A stretch of DNA of 64,000 bases, from assembly GCA_026182355.1 (NCBI GenBank), contig JAPFBL010000325.1, forward strand, positions 242,501-306,500. The letters run 5' to 3'. Below the pieces are notes generated by a model. The model ran no database searches, had not been told where the DNA came from, and saw nothing but the letters and a program-made list of their open reading frames with translations. The DNA comes from Hermatobates lingyangjiaoensis (taxonomy: Eukaryota; Arthropoda; Insecta; Hemiptera; Hermatobatidae). Positions 35,454-47,136 of the stretch are shown here, one piece after another (the stretch's first letter is position 1; each line of letters begins with the position of its first letter). The translations under genes and the position numbers were made by a program.

Positions 35454-36365
35454 AATTGCAGTAATCACTCACTTTTTGCGGATAATTAGGATTAAAGACA
35501 CCCGCGAAAAGCGAAAATCCACGAATATTGGACGCGCCTTTATAAAAGCCTCTAAAGCACAAACAACGACCTTTCCAACAAAGAGAGAATCCTGACCTTA
35601 CTGAATACTGTACTGTGTTGTAATAAAAAATGAAAAACAAAAAGAAAAAAATTCTTTTTTTTCACGTTAAGAAAATGCTTGAAACACATAAGAAATGCCA
35701 GGGTAAACCAGTGGTAACTTACTCGCCTCTGGACTTGTGGATCCGGGGTTCAATACTCACTCTGGTCCTCAATTTATTCACTTAGGAGGTGAATAAATCT
35801 GAGCACGTCTTTCCTCGGAGAGGATGTTAAAAAGGACGAAAAATTAGAAATACTGGACAAAGACTAATGTGTAGTGCATAGATACACAAGAGCGAATGTG
35901 GCGTGGTAAACTGGAAGTTGGGCGATATGAATTAGCCAGTCAGATCAAAGGAAACATCTTTGGTTATTTTTTTAATTAATTTCAACTTCTATTTTTTGAT
36001 ATTTTTATTATTCTCTTGTTAAAATTGATTATGATTAATATTTTTCATTAGATTTTAGTCTTTATTGAATATTTCTTAATAACTTTTATTAGCCTTTAAT
36101 TTAATATTGTAGTGTATATTTTGTCCTAGCAAGTCAATGGTTGTTTGATATCTTTCTCGATCGTACAAGAATAATCCGTATATTTTCTTCTGTAATAATA
36201 ATCACTGAACTTTTTCATTACGAGTTGTATTTTTTTTATTTTTTACTGCAATTACAGTTGAATATTTTTTTATATTTTTTAATTTTTAATTGAACATTTC
36301 AGGACACCGCGAAACACTGAACCCGCGAAAACTCAACCACGAACTAGTAAGGGATTACTGCAATT
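35454..36365. mobile_element. Non-autonomous TIR element
   Basis: Ends AATTGCAGTAATC and GATTACTGCAATT are inverted repeats. Next to the ends are GCGG/CGCGAAA-rich blocks (ACACCCGCGAAAAGCG and CGCGGGTTCAGTG type). It codes no transposase and contains a SINE insertion at 35694. Its left part is related to 45900-46090 and its inverted copy at 44885-45075. The ends recall pogo/Tigger-like elements, but this is unproven. Confidence 0.55.
35694..35835 (+). mobile_element. SINE, 3' truncated
   Basis: Head CCAGGGTAAACCAGTGG, B box GGGGTTCAATACTC, then TGAATAAATCTGAGCACG. It ends after GAGAGGATGTTAA. Confidence 0.7.
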
Positions 36366-36489
36366 GTATTAAAAATAATTTGATATCTACTTCTGAACTC
36401 TACTAACCCAGTTTTAACGTTTGTTGATATACTAGAAATGATGTTGGAACTCCGGGTGTTATCTCGTCTCGTTTACTTGTCACTAAGAA

Positions 36490-36632
36490 AGGCCAGGGTA
36501 AACCAGTGGTAACTTGCCCGCCTCTGGACTTGTGGATCCGGGGTTCAATACTCACTCTGGCCCTCAATTTATTCACTAGGCAGAAGAATAAATCTGAGCA
36601 CCTCTTTCCTCAGAGAGGATGTTAAGCTTTAT
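36490..36632 (+). mobile_element. SINE, 3' truncated
   Basis: Nearly the same 5' two-thirds as the copy at 35694, with the same truncation after GAGGATGTTAA. The two may share an ancestor that was already truncated. Confidence 0.7.
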
Positions 36633-36639
36633 ATACAAA

Positions 36640-37103
36640 ATAATTTGATGTTTGTTACTTGACTGCACTGTTCCCAGTGTTACAAGTATATCGATATACT
36701 AGCCAAAACCTTGGATCTATATTGATTAGAAATACTCATTAATAGGAATTAATTATATTTATATTACCTCTTTTTAAAATGAAACATCATCCCTACCACT
36801 CAAATTCCATCTTATGTTTTTCTAAATAACATATAAATCTAGATTACGAGTAACTTAACTGAAGATGTTATGTTTGTGTATTAGGGATAGTAGGATCACA
36901 AATGAAAAATAATAATTTTGCATATATAAAAGAAATTCTATTTGAAAATTAATAAATTTTTCAAATTTGGTTTGATTCAGTTATTAAAAAAATATAAAAA
37001 AAATATGGTAGAATAATGTGGTCAATCAAGGCTGATGTTTTGTCATACTGCTGCAAACTTGGTTGTCCGGTCGTCAGGATGTCATCATCAGTAGAAAGGT
37101 GGT
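36640..37103 (-). other. 3' flank of SOD-like copy A
   Basis: Positions 36740-37103 are duplicated downstream of copies B, C and D (for example GAAGATGTTATG at 36863, 46892, 56212 and 58946). No AATAAA signal is obvious within the first 150 bases after the stop. Confidence 0.6.
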
Positions 37104-38842
37104 CTAGTAGGGTTGAGGTCTTCTGATGATGCCACAAGCGACAGTGGGACCTGACTCTCCATCGACCTCAGAGTTGGGACCATTCCCTTTGCCTCCATCA
37201 TCTCTGTAGAGAGACACAGCTAATGGCAGACCCACGACGTTCTGCACTCCGTCTTTAGCCCTCAGCCTGATGATCTTGTCAGTCTTGCCTACTATCGACA
37301 GTCCGTGATCGTCAGCCTGAATATTGCCTAGGTCACCCACGTGTCTCTCTTCGCAGTTCTGACACCCGTGAGAAGTCTGAAACACATAATACACTTATCG
37401 TATTTCAACAAGTGATATATGATATACAAATGTAGTCATTTCACCTTCTTAGGATGTTTGTAACCAGTTTAATTATTAAAGATTATTATTATTATATATA
37501 TGAACCATACGTTTTGTAGTGATTTACTTGGTTTGTCAGTTTAAATTATTTCCTGGTTGTTTGTTACTTTAAATACCTATCGTGGAGTTGTGACTGACTT
37601 GTCATTATACCAAGGGATTCCTAGATATCACAGCTACGCTGTGATTGTCATTGATTCAATCAAACTCGACTCACCTTGTAGGGATTGTAGTGGTCTCCGA
37701 TGTTCTTGCAGTCGTTGGAAACGTCAGCGTTGGTGTGGACGTGGAAGCCGTGTTCTCCGTCAGACAGGCCTGTCACAGTTCCTCTGATGTAGACGTAATC
37801 CCCGAACTGCACTAAACTCAAGAGTCCAGTGACTCCTTGGCCGCCGTAGCTGAGGTCGGCAAAGGCCACGTTGTCCTGGTACTGCTAACATGAAAACAAA
37901 ATCATCAGATACACTTTATCTATAGTAATAACATGAGTATGCCCTTCTCATAATGCTATGAGCACACAGCCTTTCTACAAGGTGATTTTTTCGCTAAATA
38001 CTGTATTGAAGCCTACTGTAGTAAATACAGTATTCAGTATTTCTATAATTATATCTATAATAATATTGCACTAGGACCTGACTGTGTAATGGAATGAACA
38101 CACAATAAGTTGGACTAGAAAATAATGTTGTTTATGTTTAGAAGGGACGAGAAGAATATTTTTATTTCTCTCTGGATTTAAAAACGAGGAATTATAATCC
38201 AGTTTATCCTACTAATTATTTTGTTTATAAGGATTTTTAGAGATGAAGAGATATGGGATCGGAAATATGAGTGGGAACCTGATTTTTAAATCCCAGTTGA
38301 ATTGCTAATTATTCTACTCTGTTTTGTTTATATACTTCTATTTAGTTTCTTAAACATTTATTTTAAAATAATATAAGTTATTATTAACGGTTGTTATATT
38401 AATTAACACTTAATAAATTATAATTATCTGAACTAATAATTACTAATAATTTAATGAAACTATCTTGCATTAGTATTCGGCATTACTCAATATTCCATCA
38501 AAGTAAAAAAATCCTTGGACAGTAAAAATCCATGGAGAGATAGTTATAGGACATTATTTTAACAACTATAGTTTTTAGTCAGCGTTATTATATGGATAAT
38601 AATTAATAAGATCTTCTAATAATGTAGGACATTTAATAAAGTTATATAAATTATTCTTAAAATTTCTTTTATACTACATCCATGAAATTTATTTTTGAAT
38701 AAATTAGTTGAGTAGTAATTTGGCCGAACTGCGTGAACAATAATTGATCACTGATAGACAGAGATATAAGATGTGTGTTTACCTCTGCGGAGGCAGCAGC
38801 CAGGAGTGCGACGAAGACAGAGAAGAGAGAGAGTGAGTTCAT
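37104..38842 (-). CDS. Secreted Cu/Zn-superoxide-dismutase-like protein, copy A
   Basis: Three phase-0 exons: 38842-38783 (20 aa), 37884-37675 (70 aa) and 37376-37104 (90 aa plus TAG), with GT donors and TTTCAG/TTAG acceptors. The exon 2 acceptor could alternatively be 3 nt later. The 180-aa product has a signal peptide (MNSLSLFSVFVALLAAASA), then one SOD fold: GEHGFHVH gives His68 and His70, GDHYNP gives His85, SHGC gives His93, ERHVGDLG gives His102 and Asp105. The conserved disulfide would be Cys79-Cys171. The fourth copper histidine (expected before the DDxGKG loop) is Ser145 and the active-site Arg is Thr168, so zinc binding looks kept and dismutase chemistry doubtful. An extra CQNC pair (95, 98) lies in the zinc loop. 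Known relatives with lost copper sites are the oyster plasma proteins pernin, cavortin and dominin, and a similar haemolymph role is an inference. Confidence 0.9.
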
Positions 38843-38865
38843 AGTGGTGCTGTGTAGATACAACT

Positions 38866-38928
38866 TGCCTCGTCTCCTGTCTCCAGTATTTTTATACACA
38901 GCCTCTCCTTACTGATAACACCTTATCA
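38866..38928 (-). promoter_or_regulatory. Core promoter of copy A: TATA box and inverted GATA pair
   Basis: TATAAAAATA is the rc of 38887-38896, about 45 nt upstream of the ATG. TGATAAGGTGTTATCA (rc of 38913-38928), two inverted TGATAA sites separated by 4 nt, lies 16 nt further upstream. Transcription probably starts near 38866. Confidence 0.7.
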
Positions 38929-39100
38929 GACTAGTAAAAAAATAACCACACTCATCTTCAAGTATTGATGTCTAGCGATTACAGTTCTTGGAATTTATTT
39001 TTTTTTCAACTATTTTCTTCCTTTCAAATAGTGAGAACCCTGTTGTTTCTTCTCTATATTGTTTTCATTTTATTGTTTGATAAGTTGTTGTCATGGATAG

Positions 39101-39155
<55 letters not shown>

Positions 39156-39357
39156 ATTTCACATAAACACGTGAAAACATAAACCACAATATGAATTGAG
39201 AAAACAAGACCAAGATCCTTCAACCATAACAAGCGGTCTTCCTCAGAGTCGAAAACCCAACCGATTTTGTTATTTATATATATATATATATATATAAAGA
39301 TTTCACATAAACACGTGAAACAACAATCAATGATTAAACCACAATAAGAATGGGAAA

Positions 39358-39405
39358 ACAAGACTAAGATCTTTCAACCGTAACAAGCGGTCTTCGTCAG
39401 ATGAG
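39358..39405 (-). ncRNA. Hammerhead ribozyme motif, family F1
   Basis: Core CTGACGA is the rc of 39394-39400, then helix II ACCG/CGGT, GAA, palindrome AGATCT and H17 = T. Helix I is lost at the foldback centre (ATGAG). Confidence 0.55.
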
Positions 39406-39413
39406 TTGGGTTT

Positions 39414-39462
39414 TTGACTCTGACGAAGACCGCTTGTTACGGTTGAAAGATCTTAGTCTTGT
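39414..39462 (+). ncRNA. Hammerhead ribozyme motif, family F1
   Basis: Core CTGACGA is at 39420-39426, helix II ACCG/CGGT, GAA, palindrome AGATCT, H17 = T. Helix I GACT pairs with AGTC, and an outer GGG/CCC pairing is possible. Complete. Confidence 0.7.
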
Positions 39463-39498
39463 TTTCCCATTCTTATTGTAGTTTAATCATTGATATAT

Positions 39499-39533
<35 letters not shown>

Positions 39534-39604
39534 CGATAAAAAGATTTCACAGCAACACGTGAAACAGCAATCAGTGATCAAACCACAATAAGAAATGGGA
39601 AAAC

Positions 39605-39652
39605 AAGACTAAGATCTTTCAACCGTAACAAGCAGTCTTCGTCAGAGTCAAA
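39605..39652 (-). ncRNA. Hammerhead ribozyme motif, family F1
   Basis: Core CTGACGA is the rc of 39639-39645, palindrome AGATCT, helix I GACT/AGTC. One helix II base differs (ACTG for ACCG). Confidence 0.65.
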
Positions 39653-39668
39653 AACCCAACTGAGGGGT

Positions 39669-39718
39669 TTTTGACTCTGACGAAGACCGCTTGTCACGGT
39701 TGAAAGATCTTAGTCTTG
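39669..39718 (+). ncRNA. Hammerhead ribozyme motif, family F1
   Basis: Core CTGACGA is at 39677-39683, helix II ACCG/CGGT, GAA, palindrome AGATCT, helix I GACT/AGTC. It is the inverted partner of the motif at 39605. Confidence 0.7.
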
Positions 39719-39746
39719 TTTTCCCATTTCTTATTGTGGTTTGATC

Positions 39747-39800
<54 letters not shown>

Positions 39801-39865
39801 CGAGATTTCACATAAACACGTGAAATAACACTCAATCGTCAAACCACAATATGAAATGAGAAAAC

Positions 39866-39912
39866 AAGACTAAGATTTGTCAACTGTAACAATCGGTCTT
39901 CGTCAGAGTCAA
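39866..39912 (-). ncRNA. Decayed hammerhead motif, family F1
   Basis: Core CTGACGA (rc of 39900-39906) is intact. The GAA and palindrome region is altered to GACAAATCT. Confidence 0.4.
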
Positions 39913-39989
39913 AAACCTAACTGAAACACTAGATGCATTCTAGTTTTCCCATTTTATTTTGTGGTTTGATCATTGATATATATATATTA

Positions 39990-40825
39990 CTCAAGATAGA
40001 CTATTGGAGAATTTATCTGAAATACTGCTGTTTCGCATGAATCTCATCATACTAATTTCAGCCATTAATGGTTTATAGACATGAAGTACGACTTTAAATA
40101 GGAACCAGAAATTAATATGACAAAAAAGGAATTTTATAATAGAAAATTATATATATGATATAAACACTGTTCTGAAACCAGTTTCTCTGCTTATAGATTG
40201 TCATGAGAACACTACCAGCTGGTGTTAACTTTTGACAGAAAACGATTTCTAAAACCGGTTTTGTAGGATATACATACCTTAGAAATGACTACTATTACAA
40301 TTATCACCTCTCAAGACCTTAAACAAACCGGTTTCAAAACTTGTACATTGTAGTTGCACAACAATGAGAAGGATGAGTTCTGAAAACAGTCATATGAGTT
40401 CAGGTGTTGTCACTTAACAGGAAACGGTTTTTGGAACCGGTAGAAGTATAGGTCAAATGTTAAAAGTTTGATGGTATATTTAAGTAATAATTATACAATA
40501 TCTATTATGTATATTGTGTTTTTTTTATTTGAAACAACATCTCTATTATAATATTGTTAAATGATTTTGAGATTTCTTAAGTTATATAATTTCTTTTGGT
40601 GTTTAAGACAATTGCTAGGGTAGCGATAGGTATAAGTCGTTAAGAAAACGAATTCTTTAAGCTTCGTTAATCTTTCAGAGTGCCAGAAAGTGTGTTTGTT
40701 GCATTTGTAGGAAACTATTTCCTTTGAATTCTCTTATATGGATGATGTTTATTGTTGGTTTATTAGTTTTATTAATTTTTAGTCCCATTTTAATATATTT
40801 TTTTATAATAATCTATCTGTCTCTA
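39990..40825. other. Gene-free stretch
   Basis: Short dispersed similarities (GAAACCAGTTT, AACCGGTTTTG) recur between 40150 and 40445 but form no clear unit. No gene recognised. Confidence 0.35.
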
Positions 40826-41441
40826 TCTCAGTCTCTCTCAATATATCTGTCTCTCTTTCTCTATCTCTATCTCTCTCACTCTCTCGCTCTATCTCAGTCT
40901 CTCTCTATCTCTCTCACTCTCTGTCTCTCTCAATATATCTGTCTCTCTTTCTCTATCTCTATCTCTCTCACTCTCTCGCTCTATCTCAGTCTCTCTCTAA
41001 CTCTCTCACTCTCTGTCTCTCTCAATATATCTGTCTCTCTTTCTCTATCACTATCTCTCTCACTCTCTCTCTCTATCTCAGTCTCTCTCTATCTCTCTCA
41101 CTCTCTGTCTCTCTCAATATATCTGTCTCTCTTTCTCAATCTCTCTCTCTCTCTCACTCTCTGTCTCTCTCAATATATCTGTCTCTCTATCTCTATCTCT
41201 CACTCTCTGTCTCTCTCAATATATCTGTCTCTCTTTCTCTATCTCTCTCACTCTCTCTCTCTCTCTATCTCAGTCTCTCTCTATCTCTCTCACTCTCTGT
41301 CTCTCTCAATATATCTGTCTCTCTTTCTCAATCTCTCTCTCTCTCTCACTCTCTGTCTCTCTCAATATATCTGTCTCTCTTTCTCCCTCTCTCTCTCTCA
41401 CTCTATCTCTCTCTCACTCTCTGTCTCTCTCAATATATCTG

Positions 41442-41484
<43 letters not shown>

Positions 41485-41582
41485 CTCTCTCTATCTCTCT
41501 CAATATATCTGTCTCTCTTTCTCTATCTCTCTCTCTCTCTATCTCTCTCACACTCTCTGTCTCTCTCAATATATCTGTTTTT
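40826..41582. repeat. CT-rich array with higher-order period
   Basis: Repeats of CTCTGTCTCTCTCAATATAT, CTGTCTCTCTTTCTC and CTATCTCTCTCACTCTC give longer blocks of roughly 60-160 bp. One Ser/Leu-rich frame stays open through the whole array because the repeat lacks stops in that frame. Confidence 0.9.
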
Positions 41583-41584
41583 CT

Positions 41585-42130
41585 ATACTAGTAGTTCGTA
41601 TATCTTTACTCGCCTAATATAAATTCCTTTCTCTCGTTTCATTTAATATAATTTTAATATAAGTCTCCTAATTTCTTATTTATTATATTTTCTGTTTGTT
41701 TATAATTTTTATGGCTTTTAATTTCTTTTTTGTGTTCTTATCCTATATATTTTTATTTCATTTTAATAAATTACACAGTATTTTATAACTTGAGATCTCT
41801 ATTTGATATGAATGACAGATAAGGTTATTTCATGTGTTAATCCATTAGTAAGAGTGCTCATATACATACATTGATAACAAACACAGTATGGACTGTGTAG
41901 TTACCTAACTTATGAGAAATATAAGGTATTTATTTAAACCATTAATATACTAAGTAGAGATGCTAACGATCTTATAAGTAGAAGGTCTTCGTTAGTCGGT
42001 TACCAAGTGTGATATAGAGTTGTACTACATCTGCTTTTAGATTTCCCAGGATTTTAAAATAACTTGTTACCATGTCCTATTGCTGTTCATCAATCATTCT
42101 GCTCATTAAGCAACATACTATGTTAAACTA
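41585..42130. other. AT-rich gene-free stretch
   Basis: No feature recognised. Confidence 0.4.
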
Positions 42131-42133
42131 GAG

Positions 42134-42704
42134 CAGTCATGGTGAACCATCGACACTCGTGTCAGTCTTGACACGCAAGCTCATTTTTAGTGACACGCAT
42201 CATCAATGCTTAAGAAATTTTTAAAAAATTCGAATATTTTTCTTTTTAACACTGTGGGTTGAATATTAATTAATATATTATTACATACACAAATATTTAT
42301 TAATAATATAATTCTGAAATCAGACGTGTTTGTACAAGTACGATATTATTGCGTATATAAATTTAAAAACAATTAAATATGTATTGTTTTAACATTGATT
42401 AATATTTATATTAATAAATTGATTTACTTGATAACAGTGTATCAGGTAAATTATTTATAAATACTTGATTTTCTATGTTAAGTGCCAATAAAGTTTGTAA
42501 CACAAATCTTTTAATGTTAATCATTGGTTTCATAATTTTGATTTTTTTATTTTAAATAGCATTGAACAAATACTTAACTTACAATAATTATAAATATTGT
42601 TATTTTTTAATAGTCTTTACTTTAGGGCTGTGTGACACGCTCTGAAAATTGTTTTTATTTTTCGAAATGTTGAGACACCGAAGACAAAAGATTTGCCAAC
42701 ACTG
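42134..42704. mobile_element. hAT-like non-autonomous element
   Basis: Imperfect inverted ends CAGTCATGGTGAACC and rc CAGTGTTGGCAAATC, with inner inverted GTGACACGC (42191 and rc near 42630). Flanks share TAGA (CTAGAG / TCTAGA), a possible decayed 8-bp duplication. No transposase. Confidence 0.5.
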
Positions 42705-42709
42705 GTCTA

Positions 42710-44690
42710 GAAACTCAGTAGTAGGCTCTCCATAGATGAGCACCAGTGCCCTAAAAACTACCCCAATAAATAATTTGATCTCATTAGTTTGTTTGATTTA
42801 ATAGAATAATTTGCTATAGATCTCGTGACATATAGTTGTGTTTTATTCAGGAAGACAAGGGAGTATATCGTCTAAATAATTCTACAGTTTTGAGTAAGAT
42901 GCAGTCTCGAAGGCACTGATAATGAATATCTATATTTCGTAATGTTTCCCTGCTGAATGCTATATTCAAAACAAATCTTGCCTGACTTCCACAGAATGTC
43001 TCGTTTTATTGAAATATGAAAAGCTGTCAGTTTTCCATTACACGATATGAAAACCCTTTACTATGTATTTATCTCGAAGGGAAACCCATAGTCTTTTGTG
43101 TTTTGTAAAGAGAAATGAAATCTTATATTGTTGAAGCGTGTGTGGGAGTGGATGTTGATTTAATTAGGGACAATGCACGATGGGAGACATATGTTTTGTA
43201 ATAAAAGAGCTCAAGAGCCCAGCAGAGGTATATTTCGTGTTTTACCTCCGTGATAAAGTCATCATACCTGCCCTACTTTGGCCATGATAAGGTGAAGCAA
43301 CACTCTACCATTGCTTATGATGGCCAGCATCAGGCTTTCACGTGTGTCATATCACTTATAACAGTCAATGTAACCTCTTATCTGCACCATTCTCTTACAG
43401 CCAAGTTACTCCACACTGATAAGTTTTAATAAGAAGAAATAATAACATTTATGTTTCCCTGAATTGTCAGATTCGAATCCCTGAGTTTAGTCTACATTGT
43501 CATTGCTAAATTACATTCATAATAGGAGGCTACTCTTATAAAAGTTATGCCTTTCATTCCTGATATATATAGTTGGTTAATGATTTTAATAAATATTAAT
43601 ACTTTCTCAAAAAGTAATGAAATTTGATCTTATACATTTATTTTCTCTTTTAACCGATCATTTCTGGAATTTACTGCTTGGGTCTCTAAGAATATTGTCT
43701 GTTATTCGATTCTTCAGTATATTCCGTTCTGAATATCATCTTTATCTTGTTACTGGGCTTTGGGTTTAGGATAGCATATGCCTTAGAACGTTGCTGTACG
43801 AGTTTAATTAGTTCCCAGACCAAGCTTGTGTTGAGATTTACTCGAATTGGAAAGCAATTTTTCGCATTGAAATTAATATGAAAATAAATAAGCCGTTTCA
43901 TTTCTAAAATGATGGCTTTTAGGTTAATTTTGTTAATAGAAGAGTTTGTATTTGAAAAAATAAACAATACTGTACTTGTAATATGAATTATCAAAAGGAA
44001 TTCAAGAAATAATCATATTTTATTAATCTACTCAATATAAGACGGAGATAGTGAGGAAGACGGTCGCTCGTACAACGAACTTTTACTCATCGTACGAGAC
44101 ACAAATTCTAACAAATGGGTTCTCGAATATTGAGTGGTCAGGCACGTGTGCTATAAGGCTCTACTATACACATTGTCTTCTTTAATACATACAACTCTGA
44201 CACATCTGTTGATTGTTGGAACTGGTCTATAGGCTGGCCTTTTAATATTACGATTTCTGACAATCTGCATTAACTCTCGGGCTAAGCAACCATTTATTGT
44301 GTAGTATTTAATCATGATTAGAGTAGGGAAGGACACTTAAAGATTTAATTAAACGTCAAAGTATTTTAAACATGTACTACCATCTTAAGACAAATCTACT
44401 ATTCAAGACATATGCATACACATTTATGGAATGTGGATGAAAACGGACTATGGAGATAAGTGTTCGGAAGGCGTCGTCCTTTCTTATGACCATACTCCGG
44501 TGCCCTGCTTTAAAACTACCATATCACTATTTGTCTTGGCCTCTGTTATATTTATTTTGTGTATTTTGGATCGTTTTCTTAATGATAATATATATATATA
44601 TATTAATATTGTATGTTTTGTTATTGAGGGCTAGGTCATATAAAAGAAAATAAACTCCTTCCTAGGCCAACGTTTTAACAACTATATTAA
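42710..44690. other. Stretch without a recognised gene
   Basis: Two minus-strand frames (43686-43994, 102 aa, and 44151-44336, 61 aa) have no domain, signal peptide or splice context that I recognise. Their spacing and shared style could reflect an old element. Confidence 0.3.
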
Positions 44691-45187
44691 ATATTAACAA
44701 CTATAAATCAAAAAAATACGCCTTTACATCTATAAATTAAAATAAAGCACAGTTAAGAATTTTTTTATTTTTTTTACTTCCATTATTGTTTACTGTACAA
44801 TACATCATGGGAATATTTGTTTCTCTCTTTCTCTCTTATAGTTGGTAAAGACGTAATTCTTTTTTATTAATTATTTCTTATTTTTTTCTTTTTGTTTTTC
44901 AGTTTTTATTTACAACACAGGACAGTATTCAGTCAGGTCAGGATTCTCTCTCTGTTGGAAAGGTCGTTGTTTGAGCTTTAGAGGCTATTATCAAGGTGCG
45001 TCCATTATTCGCGGATTTTCGCGAGTGTCTTTCGTCCCCACTGTCAGCGAAAAGTGTGGGTTTACTGTGTATATATATATATAATATATATATATATATT
45101 CTCAATAACTTGTTCTTGACCTCTTCTATTCTATTGTATGTTTTGTTATTGAGGGCTAGGTCATATAAAAAAATAAACTCCTTTCAA

Positions 45188-45230
45188 GGCCAACGTTTCG
45201 ATGTATTTGTACATCACCTTCAGGGTTAAA
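45188..45230 (-). ncRNA. Hammerhead-like motif, family F8
   Basis: Core CTGAAGG (rc of 45217-45223, last A changed to G), helix II GATGT/ACATC with a long loop, GAA, palindrome ACGT, H17 = T, helix I CC/GG. Confidence 0.55.
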
Positions 45231-45755
45231 ATTAGAGTAAGAACTATAATACATTTACCAAAACAATCTACAACTCACATAGAGAACTAACACAAATTAT
45301 TTAGACCAACAGACACATACAAAAGGTTATTTTATAATCAGTGTTGTTAAGTACACATCTCTATTTCAAAGTATCAAACAAAAAGAAATTAGTTTACCTT
45401 GGAAAGTGTGCAAATTGTTATTTAAGTTACATGAGAATTAATTGGTTATAGATACGAAATACACTACTTTGTTATAATGTTAGTTAGTTAGTTAAAATGA
45501 TAGATAACTATAAAAAAGTAGTGTTTTTCGTACCTATAACCAATTAATTCTCATGTAACTTAAATAACCATTAGCACACTTTCCAATGTAAAACTAATTT
45601 CCTTTTGTTTGACACTTTGAAAAAGATGTGTACTTAACAACTCTGATTACAAAAAAACCTTTTGTATGTATCTGTTGGTCTAAATAATTTGTGTTAGTTC
45701 TCTATGTGAGTTGTAGATTGTTTTGGTAAATGTATTATAGTTCTTACTCTAATTT

Positions 45756-45800
45756 TAACCCTGAAGGTGATGTACAAATACATCGAAACGTTGGCCTTGA
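45756..45800 (+). ncRNA. Hammerhead-like motif, family F8
   Basis: Inverted partner of the motif at 45188: core CTGAAGG at 45761-45767, same helix II and ACGT palindrome. A canonical F8 core (CTGAAGA) is at 52402-52408. Confidence 0.55.
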
Positions 45801-46289
45801 AAGGAGTTTATTTTTTTATATGACCTAGCCCTCAATAACAAAACATACAATAGAATAGAAGAGGTCAAGAACAAGTTATTGAGAATATATATATATATTA
45901 TATATATATATACACAGTAAACCCACACTTTTCGCTGACAGTGGGGATGAAAGACACTCGCGAAAATCCGCGAATAATGGACGCACCTTGATAATAGCCT
46001 CTAAAGCTCAAACAACGACCTTTCCAACAGAGAGAGAATCCTGACCTGACTGAATACTGTCCTGTGTTGTAAATAAAAACTGAAAAACAAAAAGAAAAAA
46101 ATAAGAAATAATTAATAAAAAAGAATTACGTCTTTACCAACTATAAGAGAGAAAGAGAGAAACAAATATTCCCATGATGTATTGTACAGTAAACAATAAT
46201 GGAAGTAAAAAAAATAAAAAAATTCTTAACTGTGCTTTATTTTAATTTATAGATGTAAAGGCGTATTTTTTGATTTATAGTTGTTAATA

Positions 46290-46860
46290 TTTTTATTATT
46301 CTCTTGTTACAATTGATTATGTTTTAATATTTATATTAATTTTTAGTCCATTTTAGTTTGATCAATGATCAAATCACAACATAAAATGGGAAATATATTG
46401 TAGTTTGATCTTATCGTAAAAAATATTTTATATTGCAGTTTCACCATTGATATTATTTCACGAGTTAATGTGAAATCTTGTTTTATATATATAAATATAT
46501 ATATATATATATTATTAATTAAGGGTGTCTTTAACCAATCAGATATTAGTAAAGAAATATTTTGTAATATAATAATAGATTTCTTCCTGATTAGTCAATC
46601 GACAGCGTTTTTTTTCTTAAATATTATAACGATGAGGTTGTGTGGTAGTCTTGTGTCCATTAAATTGTTACAGGAAAATTTATAAAATAACTATTAAATT
46701 AAAAGTATTACTTTATTTTAATCAATGATTAAATAAGCAACTAGTAAAATAAAAAAATACACATATGTAGCAATTAATTATATTTTAATTACTATTAATT
46801 ACTTCTTTTTAAAACGGAATATCTTGCCTACCTATTTAATTCTATATTCTGTTTTTCTAA
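46290..46860. other. AT-rich stretch with decayed F1 foldback
   Basis: Positions 46355-46480 hold worn F1 arms (GATCAAATCACAACATAAAA and TTTCACGAGTTAATGTGAAA) before a TA tract at 46484-46510. No gene recognised. Confidence 0.45.
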
Positions 46861-47136
46861 ATAAAATATATGTAGATGGCTGAATTTGAGTGACTATGTT
46901 ATGTTTGTGTATGTGAAAAGATAGGGGAATAAATAAGAAATATACTATTAATGAGTTACAAAACAGGTTGTATTAGAAAACGAATACAGTCTTTCGAAAT
47001 TGGTTTGATTCAGTTCTTAAAAAAATATAAAAAACATATGGTAGACTGATGTGGTCAATCATGAATGATTTTTAGTCATACTGCTGCAAGCTTGGTTTTG
47101 TGGTCATTAGGATATCATCATCAGTAGAAAGGTGGT

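Larger units (their letters stand above)
39100..39980. mobile_element. Cluster of F1 foldbacks between TA tracts
   Basis: Four units. A minus arm at 39152-39268 has core CTGAGGA (rc of 39240-39246). An inverted pair at 39296-39495, another at 39540-39750 and a decayed pair at 39800-39980 follow. TA tracts at 39104-39151, 39277-39296, 39495-39533, 39749-39799 and 39974-39988 separate them. Unequal TA exchange or repeated insertion into TA could have made the cluster. Confidence 0.75.
44694..46289. mobile_element. 1.6-kb near-perfect palindrome with F8 hammerheads
   Basis: Arms 44694-45485 and 45510-46289 are inverted copies around a 25-nt loop. Each arm contains a 35454-type TIR-element piece, a (TA)n tract (45068-45098 and its counterpart near 45885-45910) and the F8 terminal repeat. 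So the inversion covers several unrelated sequences and must postdate their joining. Confidence 0.8.

Noticed and set aside
40724..41617. 297-aa Ser/Leu-rich open frame
   Set aside because: It is the translation of a CT-rich simple repeat that contains no stop in one frame. There is no other coding signal.
43686..44336. Two minus-strand small proteins
   Set aside because: No domain, signal peptide, splice sites or relative within the window. Kept only as a remark on the stretch.
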